In this document: positions 10,501-18,707 of the stretch, piece after piece
Layout: every line of letters begins with the position of its first letter
Position numbering within the stretch: position 1 is the stretch's first letter
Assembly (NCBI GenBank): GCA_031180665.1
Contig: JAPSLP010000015.1
Coordinates: 49,187-113,186, forward strand
Length of the DNA: 64,000 nucleotides
From: Cupriavidus sp.
Lineage (GTDB): Bacteria > Pseudomonadota > Gammaproteobacteria > Burkholderiales > Burkholderiaceae
Reading direction: 5' to 3'
Notes under the pieces: generated by a model
Seen by the model: only the letters and a program-made list of their open reading frames with translations
Databases searched by the model: none
What the model was told of the DNA's origin: nothing
Made by a program: the position numbers and the translations under genes

Positions 10501-11876
10501 GCGCCGGCGGTGTCGAGGTCGTCAACGGCGGCATCGGCATCGGCCAGGCGGCGCCCACGCCCTCCGCCACCGGCGTCAGCGCCGCGCTGGCGGTCGAGCG
10601 TTTCGATCTGGACGGCTGGCGGGCGGCGCTCTCCAGCGCGCCCTCCAGCGGCCCCGCCAACGACAAGGATGGCAGCCCACGGGAGCCGGCCACGGCCTCC
10701 TACATGCCGGAGCGCATCACCGCGCGTTCGCGCACGCTGCTCGCCTTCGGCCGCGAGCTCGACGACGTGACGCTGGACGCCGTGCGCGCCCCGCAGTCCG
10801 GCGATCCCGGCTGGCAGTTCCGCCTCGATTCGCGCCAGATCGCCGGCCAGATGCAGTGGCGCGCGGTGCCGTCCAGCCCGGGCGGCGCGCTGACGCTGCG
10901 GCTGTCGCGCCTGAACATCCCCGACAGCCAGGACACCAGCAAGGTGGCCGACGCGCTGGCCGGCCAGATCGAGGAGCTGCCGTCGATCGACCTGCAGGCC
11001 GAGCGCTTCGAACTGCGCGGCCACGACTTCGGCAAGCTGCAGGTCAAGGCGCACAGCGCGCTCGACCATGGCGAACCGGTCTGGACACTGGAATCGCTGA
11101 CGCTGGAACAGCCCGGCGCGACCTTCACCGGCCAGGGCAGCTGGCGCGTGCCGCGCCGCGTGCGCGACAGCAAGGCCGCCGGCCAGCGCCGCACGCTGCT
11201 GAGCTTCAACGTCGACGTGCGCAATGCCGGCGATGTACTCGACCGGCTCGGCATGCCGCATACGCTGCGCGACGGCAAGGGCAAGCTCGAGGGCCGCATC
11301 CGCTGGATCGGCTCGCCGCTGGCGATCGACTACGCCTCGCTGAACGGCCGCATGGCGCTCAAGCTGGAGAACGGTCAGATCGTCAGCGTCGAGCCCGGAG
11401 CGGCCAAGCTGCTGGGCGTGCTGAGCCTGCAGAGCGTGATGCGGCTGGTGACGCTGGACTTTCGCGGCATCGCCGGCCAGGGGCTGGTGTTCGACGAGAT
11501 CAGCGCGACCGGCACCATCGAGAACGGTATCGCCAGCACCAGCGATTTCCGCCTGAAAAGCCCGCAGGTCAGCGCGGCGATGACGGGCAGCGCCAATCTT
11601 CCGCAGGAAACGCAGGATCTCGAGGTCGCGCTGGTGCCGCGCATCAACGCGACCTCGGCCTCGGTCGCCGCCGCCTTCATCAATCCGGCGCTGGGGATCG
11701 GCACGCTGGCCGCGCAATTGCTGTTCGCCGACGAGTTCTCCAAGGCCTTCACGCAGCACTACAAGGTCACCGGAAGCTGGGCCGAGCCGCGTATCGCCAA
11801 GGTGGGCGACAATGATGCCGACGGGCCCAAGCGCGCACCCGACCGCCGCCAGCCCGAGCAGTCCTACATGCCGTAA
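7530..11876 (+). CDS. yhdP: YhdP family AsmA-like envelope protein
   Basis: This is a very large (about 1448 residues) membrane-anchored periplasmic protein of the YhdP/AsmA-like family, whose E. coli members bridge the inner and outer membranes and take part in phospholipid transport. A cytoplasmic Ser/Pro/Ala-rich N-terminus is followed by one transmembrane segment near residues 90-117 (RLGVALAAVAAVLFLLMRFV). After this comes a long beta-rich body with repeated L-x-G/G-x-L strand patterns and an AsmA-like C-terminal domain (GKLEGRIRWIGSP, RLVTLDFRGIAGQGLVFDEI). ATG 7530 is taken as start. An in-frame TTG at 7512 has a GGAG 11 bases upstream and is a real alternative. The next gene starts 28 bases after its stop, suggesting an operon with the amidase and tldD. 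Confidence 0.9.
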   Translation: MSSRATPPAERPTPSSGAATTPGSAGSATGAAAAQGAGPASSSSPPFGKSPSTSTSAWSRRTGRLIVGLKASPRAIWRTVAAAVRHRCWGWIARWLLRLGVALAAVAAVLFLLMRFVLWPQAAGARAWLEQRGSAALSARLTIAALETSWDGWHPAFHARGVRLVDDRQRVLLSADTLQGALSWQSLSTLELRFARFDANHADVLVHRSAQGRLEVAGMPVRTQDRSDGDDHRFLDWLLAQGSVTLTGGKVRWLDEQRGLPVLEVGDILLRSTRSGARHDLRLEARSAALAARPLVITGTFRHTYLHAQGDWRNWRGQASWDIGQLQLPAVQRYLSLFEQVDSGVLSSDGTIEFANGEMLRSQARLRANAVDLRLAGAAEPLRLNQSQALLLHRREGADNQLTVDTLLWEPAGAQAQASGGAWREGMRRVTLRWARDDNGALRRLALKAPTLDLDALRALSTAMPLDTALARQVRALRPSGRLDNLDVNWTRERGGLLQRQGGPARYQVQGTLRNVSVREQPAEPAFDKEGHANLGVPGFSGLSGNFSFDQQGGSARFEGTQATLTFPGVFEEPRLPFDELAGAFQWRREGGKLVVRTDGIRFANADTAGTVRGSWREGGDGHAGIAELDGELARAQIARVPRYLPLHVPASTRHYLAGALAGGQSEAVRFQVKGDLAHFPFHGDAARHGDFRVDVPLRQASYQIDPHGPDGKPLWPLFTEIHGSLQFERGAMALSVERASVQGLAGVALRDIKGRIDELDHRGRLTLDGSASGPMQGFLRYIASSPVRDWTGNFTGEARGQGNGELRLKLDLPLADATRSKVEGQYRLSGNDVVLAPGLPMLGGATGTVAFNEHGFQLDAVRARLLGGEVRASGGTQPDGTVRVTAAGSANSRGIAEALSGAGLTPLARRFEGNAGYQAVIGVRERQPVISFTADLAGMAVDLPAPLAKPAGQPAPLRVELRPVPGRAGHEELELQYGATLNARYLLRRGAGGVEVVNGGIGIGQAAPTPSATGVSAALAVERFDLDGWRAALSSAPSSGPANDKDGSPREPATASYMPERITARSRTLLAFGRELDDVTLDAVRAPQSGDPGWQFRLDSRQIAGQMQWRAVPSSPGGALTLRLSRLNIPDSQDTSKVADALAGQIEELPSIDLQAERFELRGHDFGKLQVKAHSALDHGEPVWTLESLTLEQPGATFTGQGSWRVPRRVRDSKAAGQRRTLLSFNVDVRNAGDVLDRLGMPHTLRDGKGKLEGRIRWIGSPLAIDYASLNGRMALKLENGQIVSVEPGAAKLLGVLSLQSVMRLVTLDFRGIAGQGLVFDEISATGTIENGIASTSDFRLKSPQVSAAMTGSANLPQETQDLEVALVPRINATSASVAAAFINPALGIGTLAAQLLFADEFSKAFTQHYKVTGSWAEPRIAKVGDNDADGPKRAPDRRQPEQSYMP

Positions 11877-11904
11877 TTGCGCCATCGCGCGCCGAGGAAA
11901 CGCC

Positions 11905-12798
<894 letters not shown>

Positions 12799-12915
12799 CA
12801 TGGACACCCGCAGGACCCAACCGGACACATGGGCGCCGCCTCCGCCGGCGCCCCACCCTTGCGGCTGCCGGCCCGACGCCTGGCAGCGCGACACCGACTC
12901 CAACAGAGGACATTC

Positions 12916-14376
12916 ATGAACGCCGGCGATCTCGGAATCCGCAATCTCGCCACCGCACAGCAGCTGCTGCTGAACCCGTACGGGCTCGACGAAGCCCGGC
13001 TGCAGCGCGTGCTGGCCGACATCTTCACGCACAAGGTCGACTACGCCGACCTGTATTTCCAATACACCCGCAGCGAGGCCTGGAGCCTCGAGGAAGGCAT
13101 CGTCAAGTCCGGCAGCTTCAATATCGACCAGGGCGTCGGCGTGCGCGCCGTGTCGGGCGACCGCACCGCCTTCGCCTACTCCGACGAGATCAGCCTGGAG
13201 GCGCTGCTGCAGGCCAGCGCCGCCACCCGCACCATCGGCAAGGTCGGCAGCGGCCGCACCAAGGTGGCGGGCTCGCTGGCCTCGCAAGGCGGCCGCGACC
13301 TGTACGCGCCCAACGATCCGCTCGATTCGATGCCGGCGGCCGAGAAGGTCGCGCTGCTCGAGCGCGTCGAGAAGATGGCGCGCGCCAAGGATCCGCGCAT
13401 CGTGCAGGTGATGGCGGGCCTGGCCGGCGAATACGACGTGGTGCTGGTCGCGCGCAGCGACGGCGTGATCGCCGCCGACGTGCGGCCGCTGGTGCGCGTC
13501 TCGGTCACGGTGATCGCCGAACAGAACGGCCGGCGCGAGATGGGCACCTCGGGCGGCGGTGGCCGCTACCACTACGGTTACTTCACCGACGAACTGCTGC
13601 GCACCTATGTCGACGAGGCGGTGTCCTCGGCGCTGGTCAATCTGGAGGCGCGCCCCGCCCCGGCCGGCGCGATGACCGTGGTGCTCGGCCCGGGCTGGCC
13701 CGGCGTGCTGCTGCACGAGGCGGTCGGCCACGGGCTGGAGGGCGACTTCAACCGCAAGGGCTCGTCGGCCTTCGCCGGCCGCATGGGCGAACGCGTGGCG
13801 GCCAAGGGCGTCACCGTGGTCGACGACGGCACGCTGGAAGGGCGCCGCGGTTCGCTGAACCTCGACGACGAAGGCAACCCGACCCAGTGCACCACGCTGA
13901 TCGAGGACGGCATCCTGCGCGGCTATATCCAGGACACGCTGAACGCGCGGCTGATGAAGATGCCGGTGACGGGCAATGCGCGCCGCGAGAGTTTCGCCGC
14001 GCTGCCGATGCCGCGCATGACCAACACCTACATGCTGAACGGCGACCGCGATCCGCAGGAGATCATCGCCAGCGTCAAGCGCGGCCTGTATGCGGTCAAT
14101 TTCGGCGGCGGCCAGGTCGATATCACCAACGGCAAGTTCGTGTTCTCGGCCAGCGAAGCCTACCTGATCGAGGACGGCAAGATCACCGCGCCGGTCAAGG
14201 GCGCGACGCTAGTCGGCAACGGCCCCGAATCGCTGAAGGATGTCACCATGATCGGCAACGACATGCGTCTGGACTCGGGCGTCGGCGTCTGCGGCAAGGA
14301 AGGCCAGAGCGTGCCGGTCGGCGTCGGCCAGCCGACCCTGCGCATCGAGAACATGACGGTGGGCGGCACCGCCTGA
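12916..14376 (+). CDS. tldD: Metalloprotease TldD
   Basis: TldD forms a heterodimeric zinc protease with TldE/PmbA that degrades small unfolded peptides and matures some ribosomal peptides. The 486-residue length is normal for TldD. The zinc-site motif [11 protein letters not shown] starts at His267 and gives the HExxxH of the family. Conserved [18 protein letters not shown] and the C-terminal [20 protein letters not shown] are also present. The start is ATG 12916 with AGAGGA just upstream. A longer in-frame start at 12829 has no ribosome site. No tldE partner is in the window. The gene closes the yhdP-nit-tldD run. Confidence 0.96.
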   Translation: MNAGDLGIRNLATAQQLLLNPYGLDEARLQRVLADIFTHKVDYADLYFQYTRSEAWSLEEGIVKSGSFNIDQGVGVRAVSGDRTAFAYSDEISLEALLQASAATRTIGKVGSGRTKVAGSLASQGGRDLYAPNDPLDSMPAAEKVALLERVEKMARAKDPRIVQVMAGLAGEYDVVLVARSDGVIAADVRPLVRVSVTVIAEQNGRREMGTSGGGGRYHYGYFTDELLRTYVDEAVSSALVNLEARPAPAGAMTVVLGPGWPGVLLHEAVGHGLEGDFNRKGSSAFAGRMGERVAAKGVTVVDDGTLEGRRGSLNLDDEGNPTQCTTLIEDGILRGYIQDTLNARLMKMPVTGNARRESFAALPMPRMTNTYMLNGDRDPQEIIASVKRGLYAVNFGGGQVDITNGKFVFSASEAYLIEDGKITAPVKGATLVGNGPESLKDVTMIGNDMRLDSGVGVCGKEGQSVPVGVGQPTLRIENMTVGGTA

Positions 14377-14432
14377 CGGCCTCGCGCGTCGGCGCCGCTG
14401 CTGCGCCGACGCCACAGCCGGCCCCGCCAGGG

Positions 14433-14465
14433 CGTTTCGGCGCGCTTGCCAAGCGTGCCGAAACG
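14433..14465 (+). promoter_or_regulatory. Near-perfect dyad overlapping the aroG -35 box
   Basis: A 15-base arm starting CGTTTCGGC pairs with its partner ending GCCGAAACG across a GCC loop, with only one G-U wobble. It follows tldD by 56 bases and has no T run, so it could be a weak terminator for tldD. Its right half covers the proposed -35 hexamer of aroG, so it could equally be an operator. Sequence alone does not decide. Confidence 0.5.
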
Positions 14466-14474
14466 GGCTATAAA
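14446..14474 (+). promoter_or_regulatory. Putative sigma-70 promoter for the aroG leader
   Basis: TTGCCA (14446-14451) and TATAAA (14469-14474) are separated by exactly 17 bases, each five of six to consensus. Transcription would start near 14481, about 118 bases before the leader peptide and 316 before aroG. Confidence 0.6.
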
Positions 14475-14517
14475 GTGGCTTCGTCGCTGGCGCATCCGCC
14501 GCGGCGCGTGCGATACC

Positions 14518-14556
14518 GACGCAGTACAGACGCAGAAACAGACGCAAGCAGACGCA
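14518..14556 (+). repeat. Short repeats GACGCA/CAGACGCA in the aroG leader
   Basis: CAGACGCA occurs at 14527, 14539 and 14549, and a shorter GACGCA at 14518. The spacing is 10-12 bases. It lies in the transcribed leader before the leader peptide. The function is unknown. Confidence 0.6.
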
Positions 14557-14598
14557 ATAGCGACTCGATTCCGACTGATCACCGCCCTTCCCTTCCGC

Positions 14599-14670
14599 AT
14601 GTCCGCCAAGTTTTACTTTTACTTTTTTAGCGATCTCGCACCGCTGGCGGAAGGAGAGGATCAGTCGTAA
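14599..14670 (+). CDS. aroG leader peptide, Phe/Tyr-rich (attenuation peptide)
   Basis: This is a 23-codon frame, ATG 14599 to TAA 14668-14670. Codons 5-10 read Phe-Tyr-Phe-Tyr-Phe-Phe (14611-14628): four TTT and two TAC codons in a row. The product begins MSAKFYFYFFSD. This is the pattern of a ribosome-stalling leader peptide that senses charged tRNA-Phe and tRNA-Tyr, as in pheA and pheST leaders. It is followed by mutually exclusive hairpins and a terminator before aroG, which makes the first step of aromatic amino acid synthesis. No strong Shine-Dalgarno sequence is visible ahead of it. Confidence 0.8.
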   Translation: MSAKFYFYFFSDLAPLAEGEDQS

Positions 14671-14701
14671 GCGCCTCCCAAGATTGCAAAAAAGCCGCCA
14701 G
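14603..14701 (+). promoter_or_regulatory. Attenuator switch segments (1:2 and 2:3 pairings)
   Basis: Segment 1 is CCGCCA at 14603-14608, inside the first leader codons. Segment 2 is CTGGCGG at 14644-14650. Segment 3 is CCGCCAG at 14695-14701, the left arm of the terminator. Segment 2 can pair with 1 or with 3. A ribosome stalled on the Phe/Tyr codons covers segment 1, frees 2 to pair with 3 and prevents the terminator. Without stalling, the terminator can form. This is the classical four-segment attenuation layout. Confidence 0.7.
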
Positions 14702-14722
14702 CAGACCTGGCGGCTTTTTTTT
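14688..14722 (+). terminator. Intrinsic terminator of the aroG attenuator
   Basis: The stem GCCGCCAG (14694-14701) pairs with CTGGCGGC (14707-14714) over a five-base loop and is followed by eight T residues (14715-14722). It lies 75 bases before aroG, in the same direction, and is preceded by a six-A run. The placement between the leader peptide and aroG marks it as an attenuator rather than an end-of-gene terminator. Confidence 0.88.
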
Positions 14723-14796
14723 GGCCCGACTTTCCCGCCGCTGCCGCGGCACCCGAATACCCCCACTCTCACGACCTGACAAGACCTGGAGCCATC

Positions 14797-15876
14797 ATGT
14801 TGAAGAACACCGACGACCTTCGTATTCGCGAACTGAAGGAGCTGCTGCCGCCGGCGCACCTGATCCGCGAGTTCTCCCTGTCGGAGAAGGCGTCGGACGT
14901 CATCTACGGCGCGCGCCAGGCGATGCACCGCATCCTGCATGGCATGGACGACCGGCTGATCGTCATCATCGGCCCCTGCTCGATCCACGATACCCGCGCC
15001 GCGCTCGAATACGCCAAGCTGCTGAAGGAGCAACGCGATCGCTTCAGCAACGAGCTCGAGGTCGTGATGCGGGTCTACTTCGAGAAGCCGCGCACCACGG
15101 TCGGCTGGAAGGGGCTGATCAACGATCCGCACATGGACGGCAGCTTCAAGATCAACGACGGCCTGCGCACCGCGCGCGAGCTGCTGCTCAATATCAGCGA
15201 GATGGGCCTGCCGGCGGGCACCGAATACCTCGACATGATTTCGCCGCAGTACATCGCCGACCTGGTCAGCTGGGGCGCGATCGGCGCGCGTACCACCGAA
15301 TCGCAGGTGCATCGCGAACTGGCCTCGGGGCTGTCGTGCCCGGTCGGCTTCAAGAACGGCACCGACGGCAATGTCAAGATCGCCGTCGATGCGATCAAGG
15401 CCGCGTCGCAACCGCACCATTTCCTGTCGGTCACCAAGGGCGGCCATTCGGCGATCGTGTCGACCTCGGGCAACGAGGACTGCCACATCATCCTGCGCGG
15501 CGGCAAGAATCCGAACTACGACGCCGAGAGCGTGCAGCAGGCCTGCGACGCGATCTCCAAGGCCGGACTCGCGGCGCGCCTGATGATCGATGCCTCGCAT
15601 GCCAACAGCAGCAAGAAGCATGAGAACCAGATTCCTGTCTGCGAGGACATCGGCCGCCAGCTCGCCGCGGGCGACGACCGCATCATCGGCGTGATGGTCG
15701 AATCGCACCTGATCGCAGGCCGCCAGGACCATGTCCAGGGCGCGCCGATCGACTCGCTGACCTACGGCCAGTCGGTCACCGACGCCTGCATCGGTTGGGA
15801 CGATTCGGTCCGCGTGCTGGAGATCCTGGCCAACGCGGTCAAGGCACGACGACTGGCGAAGGGCAGCGGGAACTGA
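14797..15876 (+). CDS. aroG: 3-deoxy-7-phosphoheptulonate synthase (class I DAHP synthase)
   Basis: This enzyme condenses phosphoenolpyruvate and erythrose 4-phosphate to DAHP, the entry step of the shikimate pathway. At 359 residues it has the usual length of the AroF/G/H family. Motifs visible are IGPCSIHD, FEKPRTTVGWKGLINDP, ARTTESQVHRELASGLS, GFKNGTDGN and the metal-site region MIDASHANSSK. ATG 14797 has GGAG at 14788-14791. The upstream Phe/Tyr leader peptide suggests regulation by both Phe and Tyr supply. The feedback specificity of the enzyme itself cannot be read with certainty. The AroG name follows the closest E. coli relative. Confidence 0.95.
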   Translation: MLKNTDDLRIRELKELLPPAHLIREFSLSEKASDVIYGARQAMHRILHGMDDRLIVIIGPCSIHDTRAALEYAKLLKEQRDRFSNELEVVMRVYFEKPRTTVGWKGLINDPHMDGSFKINDGLRTARELLLNISEMGLPAGTEYLDMISPQYIADLVSWGAIGARTTESQVHRELASGLSCPVGFKNGTDGNVKIAVDAIKAASQPHHFLSVTKGGHSAIVSTSGNEDCHIILRGGKNPNYDAESVQQACDAISKAGLAARLMIDASHANSSKKHENQIPVCEDIGRQLAAGDDRIIGVMVESHLIAGRQDHVQGAPIDSLTYGQSVTDACIGWDDSVRVLEILANAVKARRLAKGSGN

Positions 15877-15950
15877 TCGTTCTCCATGCTGGCTCCCTCT
15901 GCCCTTCGGGGGGCGGGGGGCCAACCAGCGGCATTCAGACCGTTCAAAGT

Positions 15951-15984
15951 AAAAAAAAAGCCGCTTCGCAATGAAGCGGCTTTT
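15951..15984. terminator. Bidirectional intrinsic terminator between aroG and cytochrome genes
   Basis: The stem GCCGCTTC (15960-15967) pairs with GAAGCGGC (15973-15980). Nine A residues flank it on the left, giving nine T on the minus strand, and TTTTC lies on the right. It sits between the convergent aroG and cytochrome c genes and can end both. Confidence 0.9.
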
Positions 15985-16004
15985 CTCTTCCAAACGGACC
16001 TGGC

Positions 16005-16403
16005 TTACCTCTTCAACACCAGATCGCCCGGCAGCGATTCGAGATAGGCGGCCATGTCCTTGAGTTCCTGCCGCGTGAACGGGCGCGGCTTGCCGTCCTT
16101 GCCAACCACGCCGGGGTTGGCGTTGACCTGGCCCTGCATGATCGCGTTCGAGCGGCCGACCTGCGGGTTGCCGTGGACCTGGTAGGCGACCAGGGCGTGA
16201 TACAGATAGGTGGCGTGCTGGCCGGCCAGCTTCGGATAGTCCGGCGCGATCGGGGAATTCATGTCGGCGCCGTGGCAGGCGGCGCAATTGCCCTTCTGCA
16301 CCAGGGCCTTGCCGGCTTCGATATCGGCGGCGGAGGCCGACATCGCCGAGGCACCCAGCACGAGTGCGCCGAGCGCGAACGAGAGCGTCTTGAGCGTCTT
16401 CAT
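16005..16403 (-). CDS. Periplasmic mono-heme cytochrome c
   Basis: This 132-residue exported cytochrome c carries electrons in the periplasm. A signal peptide (MKTLKTLSFALGALVLGASAMSASA) is followed by a heme-binding CAACH motif near residue 42. Axial Met candidates lie in the NAIMQGQVN region. ATG 16403 was chosen because GAGAGG lies about 8 bases upstream and the signal peptide begins there. A much longer frame upstream overlaps the neighbouring gene and is not used. It lies 11 bases downstream of a second small cytochrome gene, forming a two-gene operon. The type resembles c553/c4-half cytochromes. The redox partner is unknown. Confidence 0.92.
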   Translation of the reverse strand: MKTLKTLSFALGALVLGASAMSASAADIEAGKALVQKGNCAACHGADMNSPIAPDYPKLAGQHATYLYHALVAYQVHGNPQVGRSNAIMQGQVNANPGVVGKDGKPRPFTRQELKDMAAYLESLPGDLVLKR

Positions 16404-16414
16404 GTCGGGTCCTC

Positions 16415-16762
16415 TCACTTCTGCGGATTGTCGCGGGTATCGCGCTTCTGCTGCGCGTAGTACGCAGCCACGTCGGCGATATCCTGGTCGCTCAGCGTCG
16501 CCGCGATGCCGCGCATGGTCGGATGCTTGCGGCCACCCTTCTTGTACTCCTGCAGCGCGTTCGCGATGTACTTCGCGCTCTGCCCCCCGATCATCGGCAC
16601 TTCGTACACCTCGGGAAACGAAGCCCGATATCCCGGAATACCATGGCAGCCGATACACATCGCCACCTTATCCCGGGCTGCCTCCACATTGCCCTTGACT
16701 TCCTGGGCCTGCGCTGCCGTCGCGGCGGCGCCCAGCACCACCATCGTGAGGAGCTTTTTCAT
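16415..16762 (-). CDS. Periplasmic mono-heme cytochrome c
   Basis: This 115-residue protein has a signal peptide (MKKLLTMVVLGAAATAAQA) and one CIGCH heme site near residue 36. The later segment AATLSDQDIADVAAYYAQQK is typical of the C-terminal helix of small class I cytochromes. It is the first gene of the two-cytochrome operon. Together the two resemble the halves of a di-heme cytochrome c4, but they are separate polypeptides. The start ATG 16762 is fixed by the signal peptide. An in-frame longer form from 16858 would put 32 unlikely residues before it. Confidence 0.92.
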   Translation of the reverse strand: MKKLLTMVVLGAAATAAQAQEVKGNVEAARDKVAMCIGCHGIPGYRASFPEVYEVPMIGGQSAKYIANALQEYKKGGRKHPTMRGIAATLSDQDIADVAAYYAQQKRDTRDNPQK

Positions 16763-17085
16763 TGTCGTAGTCGGATTGGAAGGATTGAACCTTGCGTGAC
16801 CTGCCCGAGCGGCCAGACATGGAACTCCCGCCGAATGCACAGCCGGGGCCGTGCGCATCGACCGTCATGCCGGCCATTCTTTCGTGATCGCCGCTTCCCG
16901 ACCAGGGCCGCCGGGGTGCCACGTGGCGGCTGGGGAAGGAGGATGGACGTGGGGGCGCGTCAAACCGGCGCATTGTACCGCACGCGGCACGCGGCAGTCC
17001 ATAGAGCGGCGCCATGGGCGCACGCGAACGGGAAAGCTCTTTTATACTGGCCCATTCCGACCCGAACGAAGCCTCAGAACGCGAC
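16763..17085. other. Intergenic region between cytochrome c operon and moxR
   Basis: This 323-base divergent spacer holds no convincing gene. A TATACT at 17043-17048 could be the -10 of the moxR promoter, with no good -35. The stretch is G+C-rich with short GCGGCACGCGGC-type repeats. No terminator or clear operator was seen. Confidence 0.5.
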
Positions 17086-17976
17086 ATGACCGATACCGCC
17101 CAAGCCGCCGCTGGCGCCTCTGCCGCCCCCTCCGCCCGCTTCGAGGGCAGCGCCCACTACGTTGCCACCGACGACCTGAAGCTCGCCGTCAATGCCGCGC
17201 GCACGCTGCAGCGTCCGCTGCTGATCAAGGGTGAGCCCGGCACCGGCAAGACCATGCTGGCGGAGGAAGTCGCCGCCGCGCTGGGCATGCCGCTGCTGCA
17301 ATGGCACATCAAGTCGACCACCAAGGCGCAGCAGGGCCTGTACGAATACGACGCGGTATCGCGCCTGCGCGATTCGCAGTTGGGCGACGATCGCGTCCAC
17401 GACATCCGCAACTACATCGTCAAGGGCGTGCTGTGGCAGGCGTTCGAGTCCGACGAGCCGGTTGTGCTGCTGATCGACGAGATCGACAAGGCCGACATCG
17501 AATTCCCCAACGACCTGCTGCGCGAGATCGACCGGATGGAGTTCTACGTCTACGAGACGCGCGAACTGATCCGCGCGAGGCATCGCCCGCTGGTCATCAT
17601 CACGTCGAACAACGAGAAGGAGCTGCCGGACGCTTTCCTGCGCCGCTGCTTCTTCCACTACATCAAGTTCCCCGACGCCGACACCATGCAGCGCATCGTC
17701 GACGTCCACTATCCGGGCATCAAGCGCGAACTGGTGTCGGCCGCGCTCGAGGCGTTCTACGAGATGCGCAACCTGCCGGGCCTGAAGAAGAAGCCCTCGA
17801 CCTCGGAGCTGATCGATTGGCTCAAGCTGCTGATGGCCGAGGACATTCCGCCCGAGGCGCTGCGCAGCCCGGACAAGAAGGCCGCGATCCCGCCGCTGCA
17901 CGGCGCGCTGCTGAAGAACGAGCAGGACGTGCATCTGTTCGAGCGCCTGGTCTTCATGAACCGCGCCAACCGCTGA
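17086..17976 (+). CDS. MoxR-family AAA+ ATPase
   Basis: MoxR ATPases act as chaperones that, with VWA-domain partners, insert metals or assemble enzyme complexes. The protein is 296 residues. Walker A GEPGTGKT is near residue 51 and Walker B VLLIDEIDKAD near 130. The sensor 1 region VIITSNNEKELPDAFLRRC is also visible. ATG 17086 is chosen over an in-frame ATG at 17014 because conservation starts only after it. Two genes downstream lies a VWA protein of the CoxE family, the usual partner. A GNAT gene is inserted between them. The client enzyme is not in the window. Confidence 0.93.
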   Translation: MTDTAQAAAGASAAPSARFEGSAHYVATDDLKLAVNAARTLQRPLLIKGEPGTGKTMLAEEVAAALGMPLLQWHIKSTTKAQQGLYEYDAVSRLRDSQLGDDRVHDIRNYIVKGVLWQAFESDEPVVLLIDEIDKADIEFPNDLLREIDRMEFYVYETRELIRARHRPLVIITSNNEKELPDAFLRRCFFHYIKFPDADTMQRIVDVHYPGIKRELVSAALEAFYEMRNLPGLKKKPSTSELIDWLKLLMAEDIPPEALRSPDKKAAIPPLHGALLKNEQDVHLFERLVFMNRANR

Positions 17977-18037
17977 ACGCCTGCCCTGCCGTGCCCTTCG
18001 CCGAACGCCGAACGCCCAACCCTCGCCAGGAACCCAG

Positions 18038-18643
18038 ATGACCCGTCTGATCGCGCCGATCGTGCTGGAAGGCCGGCACGTCATGCTCGAACCGCTGGAC
18101 GCCGCGCATGAAACGGAACTGCGCGCCGCCGCGAGCGACGGCGAGCTGTGGAAGCTGTGGTACACCTCGGTGCCGACGCCCGACGGCATGCGCGCATGGA
18201 TCGACACCGCGCTGGATCAGCGCGACCGCCTCGGCGCGATGCCATTCGTGGTGCGCCGCGTGCAGGACGGCGTCGTCGGTCCGGTGGTCGGCTCGACGCG
18301 GATGTTCAATGTCGACGAAACGCACCGGCGGCTCGAGATCGGCCACACCTGGTATGCGCAGAGCGTGCAGCGCACCGCGGTCAACACCGAATGCAAGCTG
18401 CTGTTGCTGGCGCATGCCTTCGAGCAGCTGCGCTGCATCGCCGTCGAATTCCGCACGCACTGGATGAACCACCAGAGCCGCACCGCGATCGCGCGGCTTG
18501 GCGCCAAGCAGGACGGCGTGCTGCGCAACCATCAGGTGATGCCCGACGGCTCGCTGCGCGACACCGTGGTCTTCTCGATCATCGCCAGCGAATGGCCGAC
18601 GGTGAAGCGCCACCTGCATTACCGCCTGGAGATGCCGCGCTGA
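18038..18643 (+). CDS. GNAT-family N-acetyltransferase (RimJ/RimL type)
   Basis: This 201-residue acetyltransferase resembles the RimJ/RimL-like group that acetylates protein N-termini or small amines using acetyl-CoA. It begins LIAPIVLEGRHVMLEPLD, typical of that group. It has the beta-4 region GSTRMFNVDETHRRLEIGHTW and the CoA-binding helix preceded by TVNTECKLLLLAHAF-like sequence. NHQSRTAIARLGAKQDGVLRNH matches the late conserved motif. It lies between moxR and the VWA gene with about 60-base gaps each side, so probably shares their transcript. The substrate cannot be inferred. Confidence 0.9.
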   Translation: MTRLIAPIVLEGRHVMLEPLDAAHETELRAAASDGELWKLWYTSVPTPDGMRAWIDTALDQRDRLGAMPFVVRRVQDGVVGPVVGSTRMFNVDETHRRLEIGHTWYAQSVQRTAVNTECKLLLLAHAFEQLRCIAVEFRTHWMNHQSRTAIARLGAKQDGVLRNHQVMPDGSLRDTVVFSIIASEWPTVKRHLHYRLEMPR

Positions 18644-18707
18644 GCGCCGCGCCCGCGCTTGGACGCATGCCCTGCCCCGCCAGCCCTCCGCGACACCGAG
18701 ACCCGCC

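Noticed and set aside
14209..16287. 692-codon minus-strand frame opposite aroG
   Set aside because: Antisense shadow of aroG running through both terminators; no domain.
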